Positions 17,229 through 26,391 of a stretch of DNA of 64,000 bases are shown in pieces; within the stretch, counting starts at the first letter, position 1, and every line of letters begins with the position of its first letter. A program made the position numbers and the translations under genes. This DNA is from Aestuariivirga sp. (GTDB lineage Bacteria > Pseudomonadota > Alphaproteobacteria > Rhizobiales > Aestuariivirgaceae): positions 62,001 through 126,000 of the forward strand of contig NZ_JADCDB010000014.1 of assembly GCF_020252395.1 (NCBI RefSeq), read 5' to 3'. The notes below the pieces were generated by a model. That model did no database searches, had not been told where the DNA came from, and was given only the letters and a program-made list of their open reading frames with translations.

Positions 17229-19868
17229 ATGACCGTCGTCGTCGTTGAATCACCGGCCAAGGCCAAAACGATCAATAAGTATTTGGGGAAGGATTTCAAG
17301 GTCCTGGCTTCCTACGGCCATGTCCGTGACCTGCCCGCCAAGGATGGCTCCGTGCGTCCTGAAGCCGATTTCGCGATGGACTGGGAGGTGGACGGCAAGT
17401 CGGCGAAGCGCCTGGCCGACATCGCCGCGGCACTGAAGACCGACAACCGCCTGATCCTCGCCACCGACCCTGACCGCGAGGGCGAGGCCATCTCCTGGCA
17501 TGTCATGGAGGTGTTGCGCAAGAAGGGCGCGCTCAAGGGCAAGGCGGTGCAGCGCGTGGTTTTCAACGCCATAACCAAGTCCTCGGTGCTGGAAGCCATG
17601 CGCCACCCGCGCGAGGTGGACGTGCCCCTCGTCGATGCCTATTTGGCCCGGCGGGCTCTCGACTATCTCGTTGGCTTTTCGCTCTCGCCCGTGCTGTGGC
17701 GCAAGCTTCCCGGTTCACGCTCTGCGGGGCGCGTGCAGTCAGTCGCGCTGCGCCTGATCTGCGACCGCGAGCTGGAGATCGAAGCCTTCCGGACCCAGGA
17801 ATACTGGACCATCGACGGCGCCTTCGTGACGCCCAGGGGCCAGGAGTTCCAGGCCGCGCTCAATTCCATTAGCGGCAAGAAGCTCGACAAGCTCGACATC
17901 AAGGACGAAGCCTCGGCGCGCGCCATCGAGCAGGCGGTGAAGGGCCAGCCCTTCAAGGTGGACCAGGTCGAATCGAAGCCCGCCAAGCGCCACCCCTACC
18001 CGCCCTTCCGCACCTCAACGCTGCAGCAGGAGGCCTCCCGCAAGCTCGGCTTCTCGTCTGCCCGCACCATGCAGATCGCGCAGCGCCTTTATGAAGGGGT
18101 GGAACTTGGCGGCGAGACGGTGGGCCTCATCACCTATATGCGAACCGACGGCGTCGACATGGCCCCGGAGGCCATCGCCGCCACCCGTAACGCCATCCTG
18201 AAGAATTTCGGGGAGCCCTATGTGCCGCCCTCCCCGCGCATCTACACCACCAAGGCCAAGAACGCGCAGGAGGCTCACGAGGCGATCCGCCCCACCGAAA
18301 TGTCGCGCCACCCCAAGGAGGTGCGCCGCGCCCTCGACGCGGACCAGTTGGCCCTTTACGAGCTGATCTGGAAGCGCACCATCGCGTCCCAGATGGAAAG
18401 CGCCGAACTCGAGCGCACCACCGCCGACATCGGCGCCGATGGCAAGGACGGCAAGCATTATGCTTTCCGCGCCACGGGTTCGGTGGTCAAGTTCGACGGC
18501 TTCCTGCGCGTCTATCAGGAAGGCCTGGACGATGCCGAGGACGAGGATTCGAAGCGCCTGCCCGCCATGGCGCGCGGCGATTCCATTGGCGTGAAGAAGA
18601 TCGAGGGCGTGCAGCATTTCACCGAGCCGCCGCCGCGCTATTCGGAAGCATCCCTCATCAAGAAGATGGAAGAGCTCGGCATCGGCCGGCCCTCGACCTA
18701 TGTTTCGATCATGGAAACGCTGCGCACCCGCGGCTATGTCCGCCTGGACAAGAAGCGCCTGATCCCCGAGGACAAGGGCCGCGTCGTCACCGCCTTCCTC
18801 GAGAGCTTCTTCCGCCGCTACGTCGAATATGACTTCACCGCAGACCTCGAGGAGAAGCTCGACGAGGTCTCAGCCGGCGCCATCGACTGGAAGCAGGTGC
18901 TGCGCGATTTCTGGCGCGACTTCACAGCGGCCCTCGACGATGTGAAGGAACTGCGCGTCACCAATGTGCTCGATGCGCTGAACGACATCCTCGCCCCCCA
19001 CATCTTCCCGCCCAGGGAAGATAGCGGCGATGCCCGCGCCTGCCCGTCCTGCGGCGGCGGCCAGCTGTCTCTCAAGCTCGGCAAGTTCGGTTCCTTCATC
19101 GGCTGCTCGAACTATCCCGAGTGCAAGTATACCCGCCCCATGACGCCGGGAGCCGAGGGCGCGGAAGCCGTGCCAGCCGAAGGCGTGCTGCTGGGCATCG
19201 ATCCCGAGACCGGCGAGAAGGTGACGCGCCGTGTTGGCCGCTTCGGCCCCTACCTGCAGCTGGGCGAAGCGGTTGAAGGCGAGAAGCCGCAGCGCGCCTC
19301 CGTCCCGCGCAACCGGAAGCCCGAAGAGATCACGCTGGAAGAAGCGCTGAAACTGCTCTCGCTGCCGCGCGAGGTGGGCCTCCACCCCGAGACGGGAAAG
19401 CCCATCGTCGCCAATTTCGGCCGTTTCGGACCCTTCGTGCTGCATGACGGCGCCTATGCCAATCTCGAAAGCCCAGAGGATGTCTTTACGATCGGCATCA
19501 ACCGCGCGGTGGACATCCTCGCCGAGAAAAAGGCCCGCGGCTTCCAGCGCCCCACGGCGGGCGCGCTGAAGGACTTGGGGCCCCACCCGTCGGGCGGCGG
19601 CAACATCCAGGTGATGAAGGGCCGCTACGGACCCTATGTGAAGTTCGGCAAGGTGAACGCCACCCTGCCGAAAGACAAGGACCCCGCGCAGCTCTCCATG
19701 GACGAGGCCCTGGCCCTGATCGCCGAACGCGAGGGGAAGAGCCCGGCGAAGAAAGCTCCCGCAAAGAAACCTCCCGTAAAGAAGACCGCGGCGAAGAAGG
19801 CTGCGCCCAAGAAGCCGGCGAAAAAGGCTGTGAAGAAGGCCGCAAAGACGCCGAAGGAAGCGGCATAG
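17229..19868 (+). CDS. topA: DNA topoisomerase I
   Basis: 879 residues. Relaxes negative supercoils. TOPRIM domain begins VVVESPAKAKTINKYLG and includes TDPDREGEAISWH; the catalytic tyrosine is Y303 in GLITYMRTDG. One four-cysteine zinc finger lies at about residues 604-635 (CPSCGG...CSNYPEC). After it come three topo-C repeats (FGPYLQLG, FGPFVLHDG, YGPYVKFGK). The tail from about 835 is a lysine/alanine-rich extension (KKAPAKKPPVKK-like) that probably binds DNA non-specifically. Start chosen from MTVVVVESPAKA. Confidence 0.97.
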   Translation: MTVVVVESPAKAKTINKYLGKDFKVLASYGHVRDLPAKDGSVRPEADFAMDWEVDGKSAKRLADIAAALKTDNRLILATDPDREGEAISWHVMEVLRKKGALKGKAVQRVVFNAITKSSVLEAMRHPREVDVPLVDAYLARRALDYLVGFSLSPVLWRKLPGSRSAGRVQSVALRLICDRELEIEAFRTQEYWTIDGAFVTPRGQEFQAALNSISGKKLDKLDIKDEASARAIEQAVKGQPFKVDQVESKPAKRHPYPPFRTSTLQQEASRKLGFSSARTMQIAQRLYEGVELGGETVGLITYMRTDGVDMAPEAIAATRNAILKNFGEPYVPPSPRIYTTKAKNAQEAHEAIRPTEMSRHPKEVRRALDADQLALYELIWKRTIASQMESAELERTTADIGADGKDGKHYAFRATGSVVKFDGFLRVYQEGLDDAEDEDSKRLPAMARGDSIGVKKIEGVQHFTEPPPRYSEASLIKKMEELGIGRPSTYVSIMETLRTRGYVRLDKKRLIPEDKGRVVTAFLESFFRRYVEYDFTADLEEKLDEVSAGAIDWKQVLRDFWRDFTAALDDVKELRVTNVLDALNDILAPHIFPPREDSGDARACPSCGGGQLSLKLGKFGSFIGCSNYPECKYTRPMTPGAEGAEAVPAEGVLLGIDPETGEKVTRRVGRFGPYLQLGEAVEGEKPQRASVPRNRKPEEITLEEALKLLSLPREVGLHPETGKPIVANFGRFGPFVLHDGAYANLESPEDVFTIGINRAVDILAEKKARGFQRPTAGALKDLGPHPSGGGNIQVMKGRYGPYVKFGKVNATLPKDKDPAQLSMDEALALIAEREGKSPAKKAPAKKPPVKKTAAKKAAPKKPAKKAVKKAAKTPKEAA

Positions 19869-19951
19869 GCGGACCCCACCCCCCGCCGCCCACCCCCACT
19901 CATCATGCCTGTGCTTGTCACGGGCATCCTTTCTCGGCGCTCACAAAAGTT

Positions 19952-19970
19952 CGCCGGGACGAGCCCGGCG
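19952..19970 (-). terminator. Hairpin after the NUDIX gene (leftward) / topA
   Basis: CGCCGGG and CCCGGCG form a perfect 7-bp stem with a 5-base loop in the gap between convergent topA and the NUDIX gene. Read leftward it is followed by AACTTTT, so it fits best as the NUDIX gene's terminator. Confidence 0.45.
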
Positions 19971-20002
19971 ATGATGGGCGGTGGAGGAAAGTCCTCGCGG
20001 TT

Positions 20003-20410
20003 CTACCTCAGCTTCCGGATGATCGCCTTCAGCTCCGGCTCCTCCACGGCCTCCGCCGCGTCTGGCACCGAGAACCACTGCAGCTTGCGCTGGCCCTGCT
20101 CCGGCCAGTCTGGGTGCTGGATCATCTGTTCGAGCGCGAAAACCTCGACGCGGGTGGGCTGCACCTTGCCCTTGCCGAGGCGCTTGCCGTACTCGAATTC
20201 GCCGATGGGCTTCTTGCTCACCTGGCCGCCGAGGCCCGCTTCCTCATAGGCCTCGCGCGCGGCGGTTTCGGCCGGGGACAGGCCCTTGACCGGCCAGCCC
20301 TTGGGGATCACCCAGCGGCCCGTGTCGCGCGACGAGATCAGCAGCACCTCGCGCGCGCCGCCGCTGTAGCGCCACGGCAGGGCCGCATATTGTTTCTTCG
20401 TGACCGGCAT
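20003..20410 (-). CDS. NUDIX hydrolase
   Basis: 135 residues from the ATG at 20410 (MPVTKKQYAALPWR); an ATG at 20434 with GGGAG upstream is the alternative. The Nudix box is GWPVKGLSPAETAAREAYEEAG: the REAYEEAG core that binds metal is intact, but the first conserved Glu is Leu. 'RWVIPKGWPVKG' is typical of a small alphaproteobacterial subfamily related to diphosphoinositol/dinucleotide polyphosphate hydrolases. The substrate is unknown. Sits between topA and rnr, convergent with topA. Confidence 0.85.
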   Translation of the reverse strand: MPVTKKQYAALPWRYSGGAREVLLISSRDTGRWVIPKGWPVKGLSPAETAAREAYEEAGLGGQVSKKPIGEFEYGKRLGKGKVQPTRVEVFALEQMIQHPDWPEQGQRKLQWFSVPDAAEAVEEPELKAIIRKLR

Positions 20411-20613
20411 TCTCACGGCACCTGTCCAGAACATGGAATCGGGCTCCCGAATAACGTCGAACCGGAAACCCGCATTCAAGGACCATGGTCTTAAGATTGC
20501 GTTCCTGTCATGGCATTCGAAGATCTTATCCACCGCAACTGACGCGGGCCTGACGCGGAAACCCCTGCCAATCCGCTGGATTTTGGCCCCGAAACCCGGC
20601 TAGACCTTGCCCC

Positions 20614-22905
20614 ATGGCGAAACGCCCCGATCCCAAGCCCAAACCCATGAAGGCCGCGAGGCCGGCTGCCTCGCCCCGGCTCCCGACCGAGGCGGATGTG
20701 CTGGCGTTCATCCAGTCCTCGCCCGCGATCGTGGGCAAGCGCGAGATCGCGCGCCATTTCGGCATCACGGGCGGCGGCAAGATCGGCCTCAAGGCGCTGC
20801 TGCGCGGCATGGAGGAAAACGGCCTGCTCGCCAGGCGCTCCCGCAAGCTGATCGGCCGCGCCTCGCTCCCCCCCGTCACCGTGCTGGAGGTGATCGGCGC
20901 CGATAAGGACGGCGAGGCCTATGCTGAGCCCGTCGAATGGGACGAGCGCCAGGCGGGAAAGCCCCCGCATGTGGTGATCGAAGGGGCGGAGAAGCCCCCA
21001 CGCAAGGGCGACCGGGTGCTGGCCAAGATTCAAGCCTCGAAGGACGGCCGCTACAAGTTCCGCGGCCGGGTCATCAAGACGCTGTCGGACCGGTCGAACA
21101 AGGTGCTGGGCGTCTACCGTGTCATCCCGGGTCTGGGCGCCCGCATCGTGCCCGTCGACAAGAAAGCCCGCCACGAGCTGCAAGTGAAAAAGGGCGAGGA
21201 GAACGGCGCTGTAGACGGCGAGCTCGTCGAGGCCGGCATCCTCGAGGACCGCGGCCGCGGCCTGCCCATGGCCCGCGTGCGCGAACGGCTGGGCGACATG
21301 AACGGCCAGCGCAATATCTCGCTCATCGCCATCCACCACCACGGCATTCCCAATGAATTCGCCGAGCGCGTGCTGAAGGAGGCCGGGAGTCTCAAGCCCT
21401 TCGCGCGCGGGCACCGCACCGACCTCCGCCAGGTGCCGCTCCTCACCATCGACCCAAGAGACGCGCGCGACCATGACGACGCCGTGTGGGCCGAGATCGA
21501 CGGGGCCACGGGCGGCGCCAATGTCATCGTCGCCATTGCCGATGTCGCGGCCTATGTCCGTCCCGGAACCGCGCTTGACCGAGAGGCGCGCATCCGCGGC
21601 AACTCGGTCTATTTCCCGGACCGTGTGGTGCCGATGCTGCCCGAGCGCATCTCGAACGACTTGTGCTCGCTGCGCGAGAAGGAAGAGCGCCCGGCGCTTG
21701 CCTGCTTCATGAGCTTCGACAAGTCGGGCCGCAAGACCAGGCACCGTTTCGCGCGCGTCATCATGCGCTCCGCCGCCAAGCTGGCCTATGAGGAGGCGCA
21801 GGCCGCCATCGACGGCCGCCCCAACCACAAGACCGACCCGCTTCTCGAGCGCGTACTGAAGCCCCTCTGGGCCGCCTATGCGATCCTGCTCAAGGGCCGC
21901 AATGCGCGGGAACCGCTCGAGCTGGACCTGCCCGAGCGCCGCCTGGTGCTGGATGCCCATGGCCTCATCGAACGCGTGGTGACGCCCGAACGCCTCGACG
22001 CTCACAAGCTGGTCGAGGAATTCATGATCCAGGCCAATGTCGCCGCTGCCGAAGAGCTGGAGAACCGCAAGACGCCCCTTCTCTTCCGCGTCCACGATCA
22101 GCCGTCGGAAGAGAAGGTCCGCGCACTGGCCGAGTTCCTCCGCACCGTGAACCTGTCCCTGCCCTTGGGCCAGGTCATGCGGCCCAAGCATTTCAACAGC
22201 TTGCTGAAGGAAGCTGAGGGAGAAGATTATCAGCACGTGGTCAATGAAATGGTGCTCCGCACCCAGGCGCAGGCGATCTACGACCCCGTCAACAAAGGCC
22301 ACTTCGGCCTGGCGCTGCGCCGCTACGCGCATTTCACCTCGCCCATCCGCCGCTATGCCGACCTGATCGTGCACCGCGCGCTCATCACCGCGCTGGGCTT
22401 CGGCCCCGACGGCCTGAGCGCTGATGACATCGCGCGGCTGCCGGAAACCGCCGAAATGATTTCAGATGCCGAGCGCCGCGCCATGGCCGCCGAGCGCGAG
22501 ACCATCGACCGGCTGATCGCCGCCCACCTCGCGGACCATACGGGAGCCACCTTCCGGGGCCGTATCGGCGGCGTGGTCAGCGCCGGACTTTTCGTGAAGC
22601 TGGACGAGAATGGCGCTGACGGCTTCGTGCCCGTCACCACGCTGGGCCGCGAATATTTCGTCCACGACAAGGCCCGCCACGCCTTGATCGGCGAACGCTC
22701 CGGCGAAACCTACCAGCTGGGCGACCGGCTGGAGGTCAGGCTCGTCGAGGCCACCCCCGTCTCCGGCGGCATGCGCTTCGAGGTGGTCTCCAAGGGCAAG
22801 GAAGGCCAGCCCGCGAACCGGCGGGCAATACGGCCGACGGCCAGGCCGTTCCGCGGCCACAAGCCCAAAGCCCGTAAGCGCTGGAAGCATGATCCGCGGA
22901 CGTGA
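20614..22905 (+). CDS. rnr: Ribonuclease R
   Basis: 763 residues. Processive 3'-5' exoribonuclease that degrades structured RNA. N-terminal winged helix (about 20-85), cold-shock-like OB domains, then the RNB catalytic domain with DPRDARDHDDAVW (about residues 280-292; metal-binding aspartates). Further RNB motifs are SVYFPDRVVPMLPERISNDL and YAHFTSPIRRYADLIVHR. A C-terminal S1 domain (about 640-725, FRGRIGGVVSAGLFVKLDENGADGF) and a basic tail end the protein. A 78-base stretch around codons 628-653 is partly duplicated at 25046. Confidence 0.96.
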   Translation: MAKRPDPKPKPMKAARPAASPRLPTEADVLAFIQSSPAIVGKREIARHFGITGGGKIGLKALLRGMEENGLLARRSRKLIGRASLPPVTVLEVIGADKDGEAYAEPVEWDERQAGKPPHVVIEGAEKPPRKGDRVLAKIQASKDGRYKFRGRVIKTLSDRSNKVLGVYRVIPGLGARIVPVDKKARHELQVKKGEENGAVDGELVEAGILEDRGRGLPMARVRERLGDMNGQRNISLIAIHHHGIPNEFAERVLKEAGSLKPFARGHRTDLRQVPLLTIDPRDARDHDDAVWAEIDGATGGANVIVAIADVAAYVRPGTALDREARIRGNSVYFPDRVVPMLPERISNDLCSLREKEERPALACFMSFDKSGRKTRHRFARVIMRSAAKLAYEEAQAAIDGRPNHKTDPLLERVLKPLWAAYAILLKGRNAREPLELDLPERRLVLDAHGLIERVVTPERLDAHKLVEEFMIQANVAAAEELENRKTPLLFRVHDQPSEEKVRALAEFLRTVNLSLPLGQVMRPKHFNSLLKEAEGEDYQHVVNEMVLRTQAQAIYDPVNKGHFGLALRRYAHFTSPIRRYADLIVHRALITALGFGPDGLSADDIARLPETAEMISDAERRAMAAERETIDRLIAAHLADHTGATFRGRIGGVVSAGLFVKLDENGADGFVPVTTLGREYFVHDKARHALIGERSGETYQLGDRLEVRLVEATPVSGGMRFEVVSKGKEGQPANRRAIRPTARPFRGHKPKARKRWKHDPRT

Positions 22906-23054
22906 ACCCTCATGCTCAAGCTCTTGATCTGGAGCAACTTTGCGTCAGCTTCCGAAGCCCGTGCAAGCTTCGCCCACGGTGCGATTCCACTTGCTTGCCC
23001 GATGCTCCGGCCCTACCGTTCCCGCTAGACCGGGCGCTTCCGCAGGAGGTGGGG

Positions 23055-24113
23055 TTGACTGTTTTATGGGTGCTGACGGGGCCGAAATCGGGCGACAATG
23101 GCCAGGTGATGAATGCTGCCAAGGCTTCGGGTTTGCCCTTCGAAACCCGCCATATCGTCTTCGACAGCGCGCATCTTGGGCGGAAGCCGGTGGTGCGGGC
23201 CAGCCTTGATGGCGTCGATGCGGAGCGTTCGGACAGGCTTTGCGGGCCGTGGCCCGGCATTGTGCTGGTCATCGGACGGCGCCTGTCCTGCGTTGCACTG
23301 TGGATCAAGAAGCAGTCCGGCGGCGCCACGCGCATCGCCCTGTTCAACGCACCCAAGGGCCGCGCCCGGGATTTCGATCTCGTGGTACTGCCACCTTATT
23401 ACCGCAAACAGAAGTGCGCCAGCGCGCTGTCCATCCGCGCACCGCTGACCGGCATCGATCCCCTGCGCATCGCCCAGGCCGGGAACGAGCTGGCGCAGGC
23501 GCTCGGCGCGGGCCAACGCCCGATCCACGTTCTGTTGGTTGGCGGTGACATGGGCCAGCGCAAGCTGGAGCCCGGCTTCGTTGCCGGCATCTATCGCCAG
23601 ATGCGCGACGGCTTCGCGGCCGGGGGCGCCATCCATGTTTCCACCTCGCCGCGCACGCCGCCCCGCGTGGTCGAGACGCTGCGGCCCATGCTCCGCCCGC
23701 AGGATTGCCTGCACGCATGGCGGCCGGACGCGACAGCGAATACCTATCTCGGTCTTCTGGCGCATGGCGAGAGTTTCACCGTCACCGCCGACAGCCTGTC
23801 CATGCTGATTGAGGTGGCGCGCCTCGGCAAGCCGCTCGTCATCGCCGAACCTCCGCGCCGCCACGGCCTTGCAGGGCTTAAGGACTGGGCCAGCGGCCTG
23901 CTGCGCCCGCGCGACCTGCGCCATGCCCTGCGCATGCTCTACAGCGGCGGCTACGCAGTGCCGCTTGGCATGCCTCCCCAGCCCTGCCGCGGCCTTCTGC
24001 CGGACGATACAGGCCTCGTGGCCGACCGGCTGCGCCTGCTTGCCGGCGCGGAAGCTGAACAGGTCATCCGACATTGCCCCGCAGTCCCCACAGCAGGCCC
24101 CCTCACGCAATGA
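23055..24113 (+). CDS. ELM1/GtrOC1-like protein (DUF1022)
   Basis: 352 residues from a TTG at 23055, chosen because a perfect AGGAGG lies 5 bases upstream and the family core starts at VLWVLTGPKSGDNGQV. The longer frame from 22902 adds 51 poorly conserved residues. The two-lobed GT-B-like pattern is visible: 'NQVMNAAKASGLPFE' type N-terminus, 'HVLLVGGDMGQ', 'STSPRTPPRVVETLRPML', and 'VTADSLSMLIEVARLGKPLVI', which resembles a glycosyltransferase acceptor/donor loop. Plant ELM1 acts in mitochondrial fission; the bacterial role is unknown. Coupled to the next gene by ATGA. Confidence 0.72.
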   Translation: MTVLWVLTGPKSGDNGQVMNAAKASGLPFETRHIVFDSAHLGRKPVVRASLDGVDAERSDRLCGPWPGIVLVIGRRLSCVALWIKKQSGGATRIALFNAPKGRARDFDLVVLPPYYRKQKCASALSIRAPLTGIDPLRIAQAGNELAQALGAGQRPIHVLLVGGDMGQRKLEPGFVAGIYRQMRDGFAAGGAIHVSTSPRTPPRVVETLRPMLRPQDCLHAWRPDATANTYLGLLAHGESFTVTADSLSMLIEVARLGKPLVIAEPPRRHGLAGLKDWASGLLRPRDLRHALRMLYSGGYAVPLGMPPQPCRGLLPDDTGLVADRLRLLAGAEAEQVIRHCPAVPTAGPLTQ

Positions 24114-25024
24114 AACCCACCGTCTTCGTTCATACCAATGCCAAGCAGATCGTTGGCGCGATCGTCTCCAAGTACTCCTTCGAACGCTTCGCCGCCGATC
24201 CGTCGGCCTTCGAGGTGAAGCTCATCGAAACCGCGTCCTATTCCTGGATGCGCGATTATGAAGGCAAGCTCTATCTCCGCGACGGGCTGAAGCGCCGCTG
24301 GCTCAACGAGGATTTGCAATCATTCACCGTGCTTCGTTTCGCGCCGCCGGAGATCATGCGTCACGAGGGGCGCTCGCTCGTGGTCGATCCCGACGTGTTC
24401 TGCATTTCCAGCGTCAACGAGCTGCTGGCGCGCGACATGAAGGGCGCCGCCATTCTGGCGCGCCACCGCACGGGCAGCAAGGAGGCCGCATGGGCGTCCA
24501 GCGTCATGCTGCTCGACAATGCCCGGCTCGCCCACTGGAACCTGCATGAGAACTTCGCCGAAATGTTCGCCTTCGAGCGCGATTACATGAAGTGGATCAC
24601 CCTGCTGACGGAACCGCAGGACCGCATCGCCCCGCTGGAAAGCGTGTGGAACGACTTCGACCGGCTCACCCCCGAAACCCGCATGATCCACAACACGAAG
24701 CGTCAGACGCAGCCCTGGAAATCGGGGCTCCCGGTCGATTTCCGGCCGCCGGAATCGCGTCATGGCCTCACGCCGAAGAACCTCTACCACCGGCTGCGCC
24801 GCAGTCTGTTCGGCGACTATGGCCTGATGGGCAGCTACAAGGCGCACCCCGATCCCAACCAGGAGCGTCTGTTCTTCGCGCTGCTGCGCGAATGCCTTGA
24901 TAAGGGGATGGTGACCGAAGCCATGTTGCGGCAGGAAATGAAGCACAACCACGTGCGGCACGACGCGCTGGACCTCGTCCGCCGCACCCCCACGCTGGAC
25001 GAGAAGCCGCTTTTCGCCGCTTGA
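24110..25024 (+). CDS. Hypothetical protein, possibly a glycosyltransferase
   Basis: 304 residues from the ATG at 24110, overlapping the ELM1-like stop. Features: 'PTVFVHTNAKQIVGAIVSKYSF' at the start, then 'RSLVVDPDVFCISSVNELLARDMKGAAILAR'. There, DPDVF after a hydrophobic strand looks like the DxD metal site of GT-A glycosyltransferases. No membrane segment or signal peptide is seen. Pairing with a GT-B-like ELM1 homolog suggests joint work on a surface glycan, but that is inference; I cannot name the acceptor. Confidence 0.5.
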   Translation: MKPTVFVHTNAKQIVGAIVSKYSFERFAADPSAFEVKLIETASYSWMRDYEGKLYLRDGLKRRWLNEDLQSFTVLRFAPPEIMRHEGRSLVVDPDVFCISSVNELLARDMKGAAILARHRTGSKEAAWASSVMLLDNARLAHWNLHENFAEMFAFERDYMKWITLLTEPQDRIAPLESVWNDFDRLTPETRMIHNTKRQTQPWKSGLPVDFRPPESRHGLTPKNLYHRLRRSLFGDYGLMGSYKAHPDPNQERLFFALLRECLDKGMVTEAMLRQEMKHNHVRHDALDLVRRTPTLDEKPLFAA

Positions 25025-25045
25025 CCGGCCTGCCAGGCCGCACGG

Positions 25046-25124
25046 GCGCGAGACCATCGGCCGGCTGATCGCCGTCCACCTCGCGGGCCATGCGGGCGCC
25101 ACCTTCCGGGGCCGCATCGGCGGG
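25046..25124 (+). pseudogene. Decayed duplicate of a 78-base segment of rnr
   Basis: Bases 25046-25123 match rnr 22494-22571 at about 72 of 78 positions with no gaps, including the codons for RETI.RLIA.HLA.H.GATFRGRIGG. The match stops abruptly on both sides. The same reading frame continues to a TAA at 25191 but has no plausible start. It is best read as a fragment left by a duplication or recombination event in the gap between the hypothetical gene and the TRAP operon. Confidence 0.75.
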
Positions 25125-25202
25125 GAACGCTTCGACGACATCATGATGGGCCTGCTGGCGCGCGAGTTTTCCGCCGGGAGAGATGGACGATAATGGACAG
25201 GT

Positions 25203-25230
25203 TTCCCTCCCCGGCAAAGAGGGGAGGGAA
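25203..25230 (-). terminator. Strong hairpin downstream of the TRAP operon
   Basis: TTCCCTCCCC and GGGGAGGGAA form a perfect 10-bp stem with an 8-base loop, 32 bases beyond the stop of the leftward dctP gene. It lacks a clear U-run, so it may end transcription less strictly or protect the mRNA end. A weaker relative is at 5965-5997. Confidence 0.45.
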
Positions 25231-25261
25231 TTCCTATTGTCGGTATGTTCCGGCGGCTGTG

Positions 25262-26356
25262 TCAGCCCTTCGGGCGGTTGCGGATCATGAAGGCGTCGAA
25301 GGTCAGTTCCGCCACCTGGTTCCACATGTTGGCCTGGTTGCGGAAGGCGGCCTGGTTGTCATAGATCTTCTTGAAGTCCGGATTATCGGCCGACAGCTTC
25401 GCATAAAGCGCGTTGGAGGCTTCGAAGGCCTTGCTCATCATGTCATCCGGGAAGGCGCGCAATTGTGCGCCGCCGGCGATGAGCGACTTGAGCGCGCCGG
25501 GGTTCTTGGTGTCGTATTTGGCGAGCATCGATTGGTTGGCGGTGGCCGCCGCGGTGGCGATGATGGCCTGATAGGTTTTCGGCAGCTCGTTCCACTTGGC
25601 CAGGTTGATCATGAAGTTGAGCGTGGGTCCGCCTTCCCAGAAGCCGGGATAATAGTAATAGGACGCCACCTTGTTCAGCCCCAGCTTCTCGTCGTCGTAG
25701 GGGCCGACCCATTCGGCCGCGTCGATGGCGCCGCGTTCGAGCGCGGGATAGATTTCGCCGCCGGGGATCTGCTGGGGCACGACGCCGAGCGCCTCCATCA
25801 CCTTGCCGCCCATGCCACCGATGCGCATCTTGACGCCCTTGAGGTCATCGAGCGACTTGATTTCCTTGCGCCACCAGCCGCCCATCTGCACGCCCGTATT
25901 GCCGCCCGGGAACACGTGCAGGCCCTGGCTGTGGTAGAACTCGTTCATCAGGTCGATGCCGCCGCCGTGATAGTACCAGGCGTTCATGCCGCGCGCGTTG
26001 AGGCCGAAGGGGATGGCGGTGCCCAGCGCATAGGCGGCGTTCTTGCCCCAGTAATAATAGCTGGCCGTGTGAGCCATCTCGACCGTGCCCGCCGCCACCG
26101 TGTCGGCCGCCTCCGGCATGGGCACGATTTCGCCTGCTGCGAAGGTCTGGATCTGGAAGTTGCCGTCCGTCGCGTCGGACACGATCTTGGTGAATTCCTC
26201 CGCCGCGCCGTAGATGGTGTCGAGCGTCTTGGGGAAGCCCGAGGTCAAACGCCAGCTTATCTTCGGCGATGACTGGGCGATGGCCGGCGTGGCAATGGCG
26301 GTTGCCAGCGAACCGGCCGCTGCGGCCTTCAACAGATAGCGTCTCTTCATAATCAT
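25262..26356 (-). CDS. TRAP transporter solute-binding protein (DctP family, TakP-like)
   Basis: 364 residues from the ATG at 26356 (AGGGAGG 4 bases upstream). The signal region MKRRYLLKAAAAGSLATAIATPAIAQ has a twin-arginine-like RRYLLK followed by AxA, so export by Tat is possible. The mature part has 'SWRLTSGFPKTLDTIYGAAEEF', 'MRIGGMGGKVMEALGVVPQQIPGGEIYPALERGAIDAAEW', the family's ligand-binding pattern close to TakP, which binds 2-oxo monocarboxylates. Captures a substrate in the periplasm for the DctQM permease encoded just upstream. The substrate itself is inferred, not shown. Confidence 0.9.
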   Translation of the reverse strand: MIMKRRYLLKAAAAGSLATAIATPAIAQSSPKISWRLTSGFPKTLDTIYGAAEEFTKIVSDATDGNFQIQTFAAGEIVPMPEAADTVAAGTVEMAHTASYYYWGKNAAYALGTAIPFGLNARGMNAWYYHGGGIDLMNEFYHSQGLHVFPGGNTGVQMGGWWRKEIKSLDDLKGVKMRIGGMGGKVMEALGVVPQQIPGGEIYPALERGAIDAAEWVGPYDDEKLGLNKVASYYYYPGFWEGGPTLNFMINLAKWNELPKTYQAIIATAAATANQSMLAKYDTKNPGALKSLIAGGAQLRAFPDDMMSKAFEASNALYAKLSADNPDFKKIYDNQAAFRNQANMWNQVAELTFDAFMIRNRPKG

Positions 26357-26391
26357 GGTCCTCCCTGTTGCATTCTAGGCTTCGAAAACGG

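Noticed and set aside
22902-23054. N-terminal extension of the ELM1-like gene starting at a GTG that overlaps the rnr stop
   Set aside because: The 51 extra residues are not conserved in type and the TTG at 23055 has a perfect AGGAGG; the later start is preferred.
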